Assembly: GCA_029244985.1 (NCBI GenBank)
Contig: JAQWQD010000037.1
Coordinates: 1-64,000, forward strand
From: Gammaproteobacteria bacterium
GTDB taxonomy: Bacteria; Pseudomonadota; Gammaproteobacteria; Pseudomonadales; Pseudohongiellaceae
DNA: 64,000 nt
Direction: 5' to 3'
This document shows positions 37,167 to 46,325 of this stretch, piece by piece (the stretch's first letter is position 1; each line of letters opens with the position of its first letter). Both the position numbers and the translations under genes were made by a program. The notes under the pieces were generated by a model. That model was not told the origin of the DNA and ran no database searches. It saw only the letters and a program-made list of their open reading frames with translations.

Positions 37167-37528
37167 TGATTGGTTCCGGCCATAAACCCAATCATGGCTT
37201 TAAAATCTTTTTCTTCACAAGACATGCAATATCCCAACGGAGGCATTGAGTTATAGCCTTCAAGTACATGTTGAAGAATTAATTCTTCACCCTGCGCGAG
37301 TCGGCTTGCCCACTCATCGATATCACCAACTAGCGGCGCGTCTGCCACTCCGCTGACGTGACACAAAGCACAGCTTCTCGCCCATTTTCCCATCACCTCT
37401 GAATCAGCAATATCGTCAGCAAATAAAGCATTGACTGGACTAATTCGAGATAATTGGAGTGAGTTGCTGCAGGCAACTCCAAAAATAAGTACAAAAATTA
37501 TGACGAAGGGTTTAGCAGAATAATTCAT
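37163..37528 (-). CDS. c5-type cytochrome c lipoprotein
   Basis: 121 residues. The signal peptide ends in the lipobox GVAC (Cys20), so the protein should be membrane-anchored on the periplasmic side. The heme site is CALCH (Cys53, Cys56, His57). The C-terminal part has NSMPPLGYCMSC, giving an axial methionine and the second CxxC typical of cytochrome c5. It overlaps the ankyrin gene and the FAD-oxidase gene by 4 bases each (ATGA type), so it is a translationally coupled electron carrier. Confidence 0.85.
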   Translation of the reverse strand: MNYSAKPFVIIFVLIFGVACSNSLQLSRISPVNALFADDIADSEVMGKWARSCALCHVSGVADAPLVGDIDEWASRLAQGEELILQHVLEGYNSMPPLGYCMSCEEKDFKAMIGFMAGTNQ

Positions 37529-38925
37529 AAAGGGGCTGCGTTATTAGAAAGCCCTCTAAGCAATGCGGCCGTAACTGGTCTTGGCCTCAAAGTTCGCATA
37601 GCAACATCGTGAGGAGTACGGCCACGATTATCTTCAGCCATTGGGTCAGCACCCAAACTCACAAGAAACTCAATAAGCCGATTTCCCGATACGTTGGCCG
37701 CACCATGAATCGCTGTCTGACCGCTTCTGTCTATCGCATATATATTGGCACCTACATCAAGAGCCAACATTTTTAGTGCTTCTAAGAGTTTCGCTTCATC
37801 AACCATGCGCGAGTCTGATTGCGTGAGTCCAGCAGCTACCATGAGCGGAGTAACACCCCAGGCCTGCCGCAGTTCTGGATCGGCGCCAGAATCCAGTAGA
37901 TATTTCATCTTATCAACATCGCCAAGGCGCGCTGCTAACCAAAAAGGCGAAGCTCCGTTGTAGGCTTCACGCCCGACATAGTCACCTCTTCTGAAAGGAA
38001 GCCCTTGGGTGAGTTGCGCGTTTGGATCTGCTCCTCTATCTAATAGAGCTTTCAGTAAAATTGGCTTGTTCATCTCAACGCTGTAGTGCAAGGACGTCAT
38101 GCCATATTGATCCGCCTGATTCACATCAGCACCATACTCTAGTAACAATAAACCTAGTGTTTCGTGATCACTTTTTCCAACTACTAATCGATAGTCACTG
38201 CCTGTTATTGCATCTAGACTGGCTGCAGCAATTAGTAGAGGGCTTAAACCATCAGTGGTTAACGTATTAACTGTTGCGCCTGCCTCTAGCAGTAAACCGG
38301 CAACTTCTAAGGCCCCTGCTCTTGCGGCGAACATTAAAGGTGAAAAATTACCTCTGGATTGAGCATTTGTATTAGCTCCTGCGGCAATTAATGCCCGCGC
38401 AGCAGAAGTATGGCCCCCAGACGCTGCCCACATTAATGCAGATTGGCCACTATCGATTTCCAAGGCATTAGGATTTGCGCCACCGGCAAGTAATTGAATA
38501 ACAGCTTCTGTACTCCCAGTCCGCGCACAGGTCATTAGTGCAGTTTCACCGCTCGGTTCTGCCGTTAAGGGATCAGCCCCTTGCGCCAATAAAGTTGTAA
38601 CCATGTCCAAGCTACCGTTGCGGCAAGCAATGGATAAAGGCGCAACGCCAAGCTCATTCTTAGCATCAATGTCAGAGCCAGCTTCTAGCAGCTTGATAGC
38701 AAGATCAATCTCATTCCAATAGGCAGCCCAATGCAATGCTGTCGCACCATCAGTCTGAGTAACACTCACATCAGCACCGTCTAAAAGCAATGCATTAACG
38801 GTGTTCGTGTCATTACTCTCAGCCGCTTTTAGTAGACCTGAGTTATCTCCATGCACAAACCCCGCTGCACAAAAGCTAAATGCGGTAAGGTAAACTTTGA
38901 CCAAGCTCATATAGCGTTGCGACAT
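37525..38925 (-). CDS. Exported ankyrin-repeat protein
   Basis: 466 residues with a signal peptide (AFSFCAAGFVHGD) and about ten ankyrin repeats through nearly the whole chain. Clear units are TDGATALHWAAYWNEIDLAIKL, SGETALMTCARTGSTEAVIQL, YGMTSLHYSVEMNKPILLKAL and RGRTPHDVAM, abbreviated here. No enzyme domain is seen. The signal peptide implies a periplasmic scaffold or inhibitor. It is 4 bases after the DUF1552 gene and overlaps the cytochrome c gene by 4 bases, so its partner is probably an operon product. Confidence 0.85.
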   Translation of the reverse strand: MSQRYMSLVKVYLTAFSFCAAGFVHGDNSGLLKAAESNDTNTVNALLLDGADVSVTQTDGATALHWAAYWNEIDLAIKLLEAGSDIDAKNELGVAPLSIACRNGSLDMVTTLLAQGADPLTAEPSGETALMTCARTGSTEAVIQLLAGGANPNALEIDSGQSALMWAASGGHTSAARALIAAGANTNAQSRGNFSPLMFAARAGALEVAGLLLEAGATVNTLTTDGLSPLLIAAASLDAITGSDYRLVVGKSDHETLGLLLLEYGADVNQADQYGMTSLHYSVEMNKPILLKALLDRGADPNAQLTQGLPFRRGDYVGREAYNGASPFWLAARLGDVDKMKYLLDSGADPELRQAWGVTPLMVAAGLTQSDSRMVDEAKLLEALKMLALDVGANIYAIDRSGQTAIHGAANVSGNRLIEFLVSLGADPMAEDNRGRTPHDVAMRTLRPRPVTAALLRGLSNNAAPL

Positions 38926-38929
38926 TATT

Positions 38930-40288
38930 TTATCCTGCTAAGACATCTAAATTACCAGTGCTGTCTCCAAATGTCTCAAGAGGCATACCAAGTGTGTTTA
39001 ACATATCGAGAAATAGATTCGTCACCGGCGTCTCATTCTCGCGGGCGTACTGAATATGACGGCCACCATTGATTGTACCGCTGCCGCCACCCACAATTAG
39101 CGTAGGTAAATTATGATGGTTATGGCCATTACCATCACTCATGCCACTGCAGTACATTAAAGTAGAGTTATCCAATAACGAACCATCACCATCAACTGTA
39201 TTTTTCATGCGATCGAGATAGTAGGCAAACATTTCAGTGTGGTAGGCATTCACTCTAATGAGTTTCTCGATCTTCTCTGCGTTGCCACCATGATGAGACA
39301 ATGGATGATGGGCATCAGGAACACCGATTTCGGGATAAGCACGCTGACTTGTTTCATGACCAACCATAAACGTAATTACTCGGGTCAGATCGGCTTGGTA
39401 AGCCAGTAATTGCAAATCGAACATTATCTTTGCATGCTCTTGAAAGGTGCCGGGCACACCAGCTGGTTGCTCAATTACGGGTAACTCTCTTTCACTCTGA
39501 GCTTCCGCCATCTGAATACGACGCTCGGCATTACGAATCGAGTCGAGATATTCCTCTAATTTAAGTTGGTCGCGATGACCCAGCTCCCCTTGCAGTTTGG
39601 CAATTTTATCACCTACAGCATCAAGAATACTGCTGTCTTCTTCACGACGGGCTCGCCAAGCCTCAGGGTCCGTGCTTTCATTACCGCCAAACAATCGCTC
39701 AAAGACAACTCTTGGATTATTTTCCATTGGCAGAGGTGTAGTCGCGCTGCTCCAAGAAAGTGTGTTGGCATAGGCACAGGCGTAACCAGGGTCACACGAG
39801 CCGACGTTTTCCCGAGATTCGAGGGACAACTCTAGTGATGAGAGTTGCGTATGCTCTCCCAATACTTTCGCTACAATCTGATCCATTGATAATCCAGCGC
39901 GAAGATCTGCTCCTTCTGTTTTTTTCGGATGCACTCCTGTTAAGTAGGCTCCTGCTGCACGCGCGTGATCGCCTGCCCCTTCACCAGGCCAAGCGTCACC
40001 CATTTTATTTGAAAGCCCAGTTAGTACCACCATCTGATCTTTAAAGGAGGCAAGTGGCACCATTGTTGAAGGCAGTGAAAAATCGCGCCCTTCTTTAGAT
40101 GGCGTCCAATTGTCCATATAGACACCATTGGGAACATAAACAATTCCAAGCCTCTTTACTGGTTGTGCCGCAGTAAGTTCTTGAGCAGTTAATGCCGGCA
40201 CCATGCTATCTAACAATGGCAAGGCAAGTCCTGCACCTACGCCCCGCAGGAAAGTTCGTCGAGGGAGATATTTTTTAGTGATGATCAT
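38930..40288 (-). CDS. DUF1552-family Tat-exported protein
   Basis: 452 residues beginning with a Tat signal (LPRRTFLRGVGAGLALPLLDSM). Family signatures as I recall them are visible: VYVPNGVYMDNWTP, TGLSNKMGDA, GAGDHARAAGAYLTGVHP, SMDQIVAK, PLSHHGGN and LMYCSGMSDGNGHNHHNLP. It is related in fold to the DUF1501/alkaline-phosphatase-like exported proteins. DUF1552 is commonly paired with DUF1592 proteins, as here. Biochemical function is unknown. It overlaps the DUF1592 gene by 4 bases. Confidence 0.88.
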   Translation of the reverse strand: MIITKKYLPRRTFLRGVGAGLALPLLDSMVPALTAQELTAAQPVKRLGIVYVPNGVYMDNWTPSKEGRDFSLPSTMVPLASFKDQMVVLTGLSNKMGDAWPGEGAGDHARAAGAYLTGVHPKKTEGADLRAGLSMDQIVAKVLGEHTQLSSLELSLESRENVGSCDPGYACAYANTLSWSSATTPLPMENNPRVVFERLFGGNESTDPEAWRARREEDSSILDAVGDKIAKLQGELGHRDQLKLEEYLDSIRNAERRIQMAEAQSERELPVIEQPAGVPGTFQEHAKIMFDLQLLAYQADLTRVITFMVGHETSQRAYPEIGVPDAHHPLSHHGGNAEKIEKLIRVNAYHTEMFAYYLDRMKNTVDGDGSLLDNSTLMYCSGMSDGNGHNHHNLPTLIVGGGSGTINGGRHIQYARENETPVTNLFLDMLNTLGMPLETFGDSTGNLDVLAG

Positions 40289-42678
40289 GGTTCTTGTGAC
40301 CTCCTCATTTGAAAGGGAACGCTTTCGACAATACCAAGCACAATCGATGACCAGCTATAGTTGTCTTCTGCTGCTGTTCGAACAATGCGCCGCACTGCAG
40401 GTGGATCATAATCTTCGAGACCGCGACCTAAAGCATAAGTTAACAGTTTCTTAGAGAGCGTGGCGACGAATCGTTCCTCACTACCTAGGAGATAGTCTCT
40501 GACACCGGCGAGGCCTGTAAAGCTTGACCCGTCTGGCAGAGTCGCAGAGGCATCGATAAGTTCGCCGCCGTCGTGGGTTCGCAGTCCCCCGATGGCATCA
40601 AATGGTTCTAGAGCTAAACCAAATGGATCCATTCTAGAATGACAGCTTGCACAAACTGGGTTGGTGCGGTGAGCCTCCAACCTTTCTCGCACTGAACGCG
40701 GACTAATAGTATCGCTATCTTCCAAATCAGGGATGTTCGGCGGCGGGGGTGGCGGTGGGGCACCGAGAAGATTATCCAAAACCCATTTACCACGGAGTGT
40801 TGGCGATGTGCGGTTTGGGTATGAAGTAGCTGCCAATATGCTGCCCTGCCCTAGTAACCCGCCACGCTGATTATCGAGGAATGCGATTTTGCGAAAATGA
40901 TTGCCATAAACTCCACTCACTCCATAGTGACGTGCCAGGCGTTCATTCAAAAAAGTGTAGTCCGCTGTAAGGAGTTCTAGTACGTTGTTGTCATTACGTA
41001 TTTGACTCTCTACAAACATTTCTGTTTCACGCCTGAATGCTTCACGCAAATTGTCATCAAACTCCGGAAAGGCATCGGGATCAGGCGTTAGACCCGGGAG
41101 GTTCCGAAGATATAACCATTGCCCGGTAAAGTTTTCAATCAATGCCGAAGAGCGCGGATCTGAGAGCATACGCGCGACCTGACTTCTCAATACTATCGGC
41201 TCGCTAAGTTTTCCCTGCTCTGCCAGTGCTAGAAGCTCTTCATCTGGAATTGAGCTCCAGAGAAAAAATGATAGACGCGAAGCTAATTCGACATCTGTTA
41301 TTTGGTAAGCCTCGGACGGCATTGCATCACTTGGTGTTCGTTCGATACGAAATAGGAACTCTGGATCAACTAAAATTGCACGCAGTGCCCGCTGTATACC
41401 GCGCTCAAAACCGCCTTCTGCTTCGCCACTCGCAAAAAAAGACAGCAGTATACTGAGGTCATCGTCAGTTACTGGTCTGCGAAACGCATTACGAGCTAAT
41501 GTTGAGAGGATTTTTGAAGCACAAGCTCGGTCCCCAGTAATGGTTCCGTTTGGTTCGCAACTAAATAATTTCCTTCGGCTCGGTGTGCTAACTGGCTTGG
41601 CGGCATTATAAGGACCATATATCTCGATACTGCCCAGTGCCATTGGCATGTCTCGATCTCCAGCGAACTCATAAGAAGCAGTAGATAGTGCTGGCTCTAA
41701 AATACCTTCAACCATGCCCCGCTTTTCTGGGAAGGCGACGGTAATTGAATGTGCTCCAGCTTCGATATTTTCTAGTCGTAATTCAAGATGATCATCCGCA
41801 GTTTGTTCATACTCAGAAGCATACATAACAGCAGCCCATGGGTTGATAATACCATCGCCGCCGACTGTGTAATCCGCGATGCGTGAACGGTCAAACCTAA
41901 CTTCGATATCTTGGGGTTCTACTAATCCGATAATTTGATTGGCATGTGTTCGTGCTAGTCGAATTTTTACATGGTACTCACCATCTAACGGGAAATAGTG
42001 CGAAATCGTATTTCCACCCCGTGTTCCAAATGGCTGCTCTTCACTCATGCGGCCTGACTGAAGTAGAGTCGGACGCATCTCATAAGTTTGCACAGTAGGA
42101 AGTAAATTAGGATCGCCGACTGCGAGCTGACTAATCTTAGCCGCTGCGATCATGTAGCGCTCAAGTAGGCTTGGCGACAGTGTCAGTACATCGCCGATAT
42201 TGTCAAACCCATACCCAGAATCATCAGCAGGCAAATATTCGCGATCATCTATCTCCAAAGCCAGTAGGTCGCGGATTGCATTAGTGTATTCTGCACGATT
42301 AAGTCGATGGACGACTGGTTGCCCCGGATTTGGTGAGGCCGCCGCTGCATCATCAAGGGACGTTTCAAGCCAAGCAGCTAGTCTATCATAGGCTGGCGCA
42401 TCTGGGCGCGGCATTCCGGGAGGAGGCATTTCTTTAGCCCGCAGTTTAAGAACTACATTCTCCCAAATACCTATTTCATCAAGGCGATGACCGACTTGGT
42501 CTAACGCGATAGTTTGTAAGGTGAAATTGGCCTCTCGGGTGACATCATTATGGCAGGCAATACAGTATTGGTTGAGAAAAGCACGCTGCCAATCTGCTGA
42601 ATCCTGCGCAACAAGCTGCACAGGCAAAGTGGCACTAAGCCCGAGTAATAAGCCGGATAGCGTTAAACTTCGTAGCAC
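40285..42678 (-). CDS. DUF1592-family cytochrome c-like exported protein
   Basis: 797 residues; the start codon is GTG with an upstream purine-rich ribosome site. A signal peptide (to about residue 24) is followed by a heme c motif CIACH (Cys39, Cys42, His43). Domains in order look like PSCyt/DUF1587 (RLNRAEYTNAIRDLLAL), a carbohydrate-binding-like beta region, DUF1595/DUF1592 (LASRLSFFLWSSIPDEELL), DUF1588 (TSPTLRGKWVLDNLLG), a second CASCH motif, and DUF1585 (KLLTYALGRGLEDYD). This set is best known from Planctomycetes. It is the first gene of the five-gene coupled operon. Confidence 0.88.
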   Translation of the reverse strand: MLRSLTLSGLLLGLSATLPVQLVAQDSADWQRAFLNQYCIACHNDVTREANFTLQTIALDQVGHRLDEIGIWENVVLKLRAKEMPPPGMPRPDAPAYDRLAAWLETSLDDAAAASPNPGQPVVHRLNRAEYTNAIRDLLALEIDDREYLPADDSGYGFDNIGDVLTLSPSLLERYMIAAAKISQLAVGDPNLLPTVQTYEMRPTLLQSGRMSEEQPFGTRGGNTISHYFPLDGEYHVKIRLARTHANQIIGLVEPQDIEVRFDRSRIADYTVGGDGIINPWAAVMYASEYEQTADDHLELRLENIEAGAHSITVAFPEKRGMVEGILEPALSTASYEFAGDRDMPMALGSIEIYGPYNAAKPVSTPSRRKLFSCEPNGTITGDRACASKILSTLARNAFRRPVTDDDLSILLSFFASGEAEGGFERGIQRALRAILVDPEFLFRIERTPSDAMPSEAYQITDVELASRLSFFLWSSIPDEELLALAEQGKLSEPIVLRSQVARMLSDPRSSALIENFTGQWLYLRNLPGLTPDPDAFPEFDDNLREAFRRETEMFVESQIRNDNNVLELLTADYTFLNERLARHYGVSGVYGNHFRKIAFLDNQRGGLLGQGSILAATSYPNRTSPTLRGKWVLDNLLGAPPPPPPPNIPDLEDSDTISPRSVRERLEAHRTNPVCASCHSRMDPFGLALEPFDAIGGLRTHDGGELIDASATLPDGSSFTGLAGVRDYLLGSEERFVATLSKKLLTYALGRGLEDYDPPAVRRIVRTAAEDNYSWSSIVLGIVESVPFQMRRSQEP

Positions 42679-42803
42679 GTTTTTTCTCTCCCTCGATCTA
42701 TTTTTCGATCTGTTTTTATTCTTACTACAAGTAAGTTTTTCAGGAAAGCAGACCTACACTAAGTGCAGTAGTATATGATTATACCCTCTTTTTACACAGC
42801 TTT

Positions 42804-43730
42804 TTAACGGTGCAGACCTAACCAGGCTCTCATCATGTTGCTGACCATATCAGGTCTCTCATGATGCGGCCAATGGCTAGCGCCAGGGATGGTCATAAGC
42901 GTCCAATCAGTAGCCAAGTACTCCCACGTGTCATTTAGTGCACCAGGGAGCAAGGCAGTATCCAGTAGACCATGGAACTGCAATACAGGGGCTTGTACTT
43001 CAGGCAATTCCGCGAAAGCGCCCGAGTCATAGGGGTCTCGAGGATAATTAGCTCGGTAGTAGTTCATCATGGCATCGGCACTGGACCGGCTAAATGCCTC
43101 CAAATAGCTTGCCCGTATGTCCTCATCGCCCCGAGCCAATGCAGTTGCAAGGCCGTCTGCTGCAATGCTCTGATGGGAATTAGGTAGTTGAAAATTACGC
43201 GCGTACTGTGAATTTTCATGCTGCTGTCCGAATAGGGCAAGTTCCCGTACCAACCCCCGAGGGTGGGGAAGGTTCATTATGATTAGTTGCTCGGTCATCT
43301 CTGGCTTGTGGGCAGCAAAAGTCCAAGCAATACCCCCTCCCCAGTCATGGCCTACGATAATTGCACTTTTTTTGCCTTCCGCTCTAATGACAGAGGCTAC
43401 ATCATTTATGAGCACTTGAAGATCATAGCTTTCTACACCGCTTGGCTGATCGCTCAAGTTATAACCTCGAGTATCTAGCGCCGCTAAAGTGTAGTCATCA
43501 GCCAAGGCCTTCATTTGATAGCGCCAGGTGTACCAATAATCTGGAAAACCATGAATCATGACCATTAAGGGTCCATCACCCATAACAGCATAGTGAATCT
43601 CTACACCCTCATTATCAGCATAGCGATGGTCAACTAGCTCAGCAACGTCTTGCGCAGCGACATGCAAGTTTGCACAAGTTAGGGCAAATAAACCACAGCA
43701 AGAAACTATATAATTAATTCGTTTTAGCAT
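42804..43730 (-). CDS. Exported alpha/beta hydrolase, epoxide-hydrolase-like
   Basis: 308 residues with a signal peptide (to about residue 26, HVAAQ). The oxyanion segment MIHGFPDYWYTWR and the nucleophile elbow GHDWGGGIAW carry an aspartate nucleophile, the mark of epoxide hydrolases and haloalkane dehalogenases. The catalytic histidine is in GASHWPHHE near the C-terminus. The HGFP and tyrosine-bearing cap favour epoxide hydrolase. It lies 125 bases upstream of the DUF1592 gene on the same strand and may or may not be part of that operon. Confidence 0.85.
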   Translation of the reverse strand: MLKRINYIVSCCGLFALTCANLHVAAQDVAELVDHRYADNEGVEIHYAVMGDGPLMVMIHGFPDYWYTWRYQMKALADDYTLAALDTRGYNLSDQPSGVESYDLQVLINDVASVIRAEGKKSAIIVGHDWGGGIAWTFAAHKPEMTEQLIIMNLPHPRGLVRELALFGQQHENSQYARNFQLPNSHQSIAADGLATALARGDEDIRASYLEAFSRSSADAMMNYYRANYPRDPYDSGAFAELPEVQAPVLQFHGLLDTALLPGALNDTWEYLATDWTLMTIPGASHWPHHERPDMVSNMMRAWLGLHR

Positions 43731-44062
43731 GAGGTTTCCTTTTTTTCTGTAGAAGAATAGCGTAACGATTCATAAATAGTTGGCACTTATGCTAACACAT
43801 CAACTGTGGTACACCAGCGTGCAGTGAACGCTTGAGGGTGAAGAAATTTTTTGTACTTTAGTTTGGCGGCTATAAGCTATCGCTTACTCATATTAGGTGA
43901 AGACACACAAAACGCTAAACTGTCTCTCTGGCAAGCCGAGCTGTTTCAAATATTACGAGAACAAAGCTACAGTCTTATTGTTATGGTATAAAGGTGGTGA
44001 ATATTTCACAGACTAAACACTGCTAATAACAATAAAAAGCTATAAACGAAGAGGAATTTTCG
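43731..44062. other. 332-base divergent intergenic region
   Basis: Between the epoxide-hydrolase-like gene and the serine-hydrolase gene. An extended -10 (TGGTATAAA, 43984-43992) points towards the serine hydrolase, but no -35 is clear. AGAGGA at about 44050 is the likely ribosome site. No gene or repeat is supported. Confidence 0.4.
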
Positions 44063-45328
44063 ATGAAAAAAATTGCATTAATCGTCATTTCCAGTGCTGG
44101 CTTACTGCTCGCGCAGATAGTAAGTGCTGCAGAAATTCCATGGGCTTCTTCTCCCGAAGAAGTTGGTATGTCATCAGTACGACTTGAACAAATTAATACC
44201 GTGATGCAAAGGCATATCGAGGCTGGAGATATCCAGGGCGCCGTAACTGCCGTAGCTCGCCATGGCAAGCTTGTACATTTTAAGGCTCATGGATTAATGG
44301 ACGTTGAGAACGAAAGGCCTATGCAAGAAGATTCCATCTTCATCATGATGAGTTCCAGCAAACCAGTACTCGGCGTTGCCGCAATGATGATGATCGAAGA
44401 AGGTCTGATTCGTCCTGAAGACCCTGTGTCCATGTACTTACCGGAATTCGCAGACCTGCAGGTAGCGGTACTTAAAGACTCGATTGACGAAAACATTAGC
44501 CCTCGACGAGTAGACCGAACAAATATTCCTGAGCATCGCTTAGTCCCGGCGAAACGGGAAATCACTATCCATGACCTACTTACTCATACATCAGGGCTGG
44601 GTACGGGAGGGCTTGGAACTCTTTCAGGAATACAAGCACCATTCCCACTACCATCAGATAGAACCTTAGAAACTGAAATGTCCCGTTATGCCTCTGGGGC
44701 TTTAGATTTCCAACCAGGTGAGCGGTGGAGTTATAGCGGTTTAGTCGGTTTAGATGTTGTAGCACGCATAATAGAAATTGTCTCCGAGCAACCCTTTGAT
44801 GAATTCCTACAAGAACGCATATTTGGACCCTTAGATATGAACAACACTTGGTTTAATGTGCCAGAAGAATACAGAGATCGGCGAGTGGCTATACATGGTC
44901 GTGATATGTCTCCATTTTTCGATCGCACCACTAATTATTTTTCAGCTTCTGCAGGGCTTAATAGCACTGCAGAGGACTACCTTAAATTTGAACAGATGCT
45001 GATTAATGGTGGAGAGCTATTTGGCAACCGCCTACTTAGCCCTCGTACCATCGAGATGATGAGCAGCGATCAGGCTGGCGGCCTATATAACGGTATCGGT
45101 CGCGTTCAGGACGGACTGGGGTTTGGCTATACAGTTTATGTTACAGAAGATCCTGTTGCCGCTGGTGCGCGTCGCAGTGCTGGCGCATTTGGTTGGATGG
45201 GCGCATTCGGCACTAGAACATGGACGGACCCAGAAGAAGCTTTAACCGGTGTTCTTTTACTACAGCAACCGCATGGGCGAACTCAGTATGATTTCGAAAA
45301 CGCTATTCAGCAGGCTATTATTGATTAG
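44063..45328 (+). CDS. Exported serine hydrolase (beta-lactamase/transpeptidase family)
   Basis: 421 residues with a signal peptide (MKKIALIVISSAGLLLAQIVSAAE). The serine-lysine pair lies in MMSSSKPV (SxxK, about residues 98-101), and the tyrosine motif is WSYSGLV. Class C-like esterases and D-aminopeptidases share this layout, and many are carboxylesterases rather than beta-lactamases. HDLLTHTSGLG and FGWMGAFGTRTWTDP fit the EstB/penicillin-binding-like group. It may act in the periplasm; the substrate is unknown. It is convergent with the PqqB-like gene. Confidence 0.85.
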   Translation: MKKIALIVISSAGLLLAQIVSAAEIPWASSPEEVGMSSVRLEQINTVMQRHIEAGDIQGAVTAVARHGKLVHFKAHGLMDVENERPMQEDSIFIMMSSSKPVLGVAAMMMIEEGLIRPEDPVSMYLPEFADLQVAVLKDSIDENISPRRVDRTNIPEHRLVPAKREITIHDLLTHTSGLGTGGLGTLSGIQAPFPLPSDRTLETEMSRYASGALDFQPGERWSYSGLVGLDVVARIIEIVSEQPFDEFLQERIFGPLDMNNTWFNVPEEYRDRRVAIHGRDMSPFFDRTTNYFSASAGLNSTAEDYLKFEQMLINGGELFGNRLLSPRTIEMMSSDQAGGLYNGIGRVQDGLGFGYTVYVTEDPVAAGARRSAGAFGWMGAFGTRTWTDPEEALTGVLLLQQPHGRTQYDFENAIQQAIID

Positions 45329-45348
45329 AATCTCGTAGAGATTGAAAC

Positions 45349-46272
45349 TTAGAGGGGGAGGCGATCCCCCTCTCGCGCCACATTAAAACCTCGAGCAGTC
45401 ACCCGCTGATAAGCTTCACTTTCTCGATTTAACAAAGGGTTGCTGTGGTTGAGATGAATAAACCAAACTTTCGCTTTGTCCTCTGCTGCCAATTCTTCAA
45501 AAAGCTCCATACTTTCTATGACAAAAGGGTGCGGAAAATCTGCGATGTTTCTACCCGGTATTTCGTTTCCATCAAAAAACGTCGCATCAACCAAGGCATA
45601 ATCCACTGCGCGTATCTCTTCAATAATGCTACGATCCCAAATCTCCCACTTATTGATGTCAGGGATAAATAGCGCAGTTTTATTAGGTCCCCTTATTTGA
45701 TATCCCACGGTTTCTGAAAACTCATCTCTGTGAGGAACAAGTATTGGCGTAACGGTCACATTACTAAGTGTAACCGGCTGCTGATCTCTCAGTTCCCGCA
45801 ATACAATATTGTTCATTGTAATTAACTGGCTCCAGGGACCATTAGTACTGAGGTAGTCAATCATGCGCGGCATAGCATAAACAGGCAAATTGTCAGCGTT
45901 CATGGACTCGAAACCAAAAAACATCAAACCTGTGTAATGGCCTATGTGAGCATGGGTAAGAAATATGCCCTCAAGTGAATAACTCGTATCAGAAGCGATC
46001 CTCTCCAAATTATAGAGTTGCTCTGGGAGATGCGGCGTCGCTTCAAATAGATACTTACTGTTGGCCACTGGATCAACCACAGCTAAGGAGGTAGCACCTT
46101 GGCGTAACTCAGCGTTTTCCCAGCCTGGCAGACAATGTGGCTGGTAACATCCAGCTTGGGGATACCCAGCATCTTGTGCAACTCCAAGCACGAAGATAAA
46201 TGGGTCGTCTTGAGCTGTTAACAGATTGCTCGTGAATACAACTAGTAAAATGATTAGAGGGCGTGAAATCAT
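45349..46272 (-). CDS. Exported PqqB-like MBL-fold protein
   Basis: 307 residues with an N-terminal signal peptide (to about residue 21, LTAQDD). It resembles PqqB: FVLGVAQDAGYPQAGC and CLPGWENAELRQGATSLAVVD at the start, THAHIGHYTG as the zinc motif, and FIHLNHSNPLL near the end. Typical PqqB is cytoplasmic, so a signal peptide is unusual. No pqqA, pqqC, pqqD or pqqE gene is nearby, so a role in PQQ synthesis is doubtful. A PQQ-type dehydrogenase lies 14 kb away. Confidence 0.75.
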   Translation of the reverse strand: MISRPLIILLVVFTSNLLTAQDDPFIFVLGVAQDAGYPQAGCYQPHCLPGWENAELRQGATSLAVVDPVANSKYLFEATPHLPEQLYNLERIASDTSYSLEGIFLTHAHIGHYTGLMFFGFESMNADNLPVYAMPRMIDYLSTNGPWSQLITMNNIVLRELRDQQPVTLSNVTVTPILVPHRDEFSETVGYQIRGPNKTALFIPDINKWEIWDRSIIEEIRAVDYALVDATFFDGNEIPGRNIADFPHPFVIESMELFEELAAEDKAKVWFIHLNHSNPLLNRESEAYQRVTARGFNVAREGDRLPL

Positions 46273-46325
46273 AATTCGAATTTTTGGTAGCTCATTACAA
46301 TGGTTATTGTACTTTACATAGTCAT

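Noticed and set aside
45349..46272. Part of a PQQ biosynthesis operon
   Set aside because: Neighbours are a serine hydrolase and a CPBP-like membrane protein; no pqqA, pqqC, pqqD or pqqE pattern seen on either strand.
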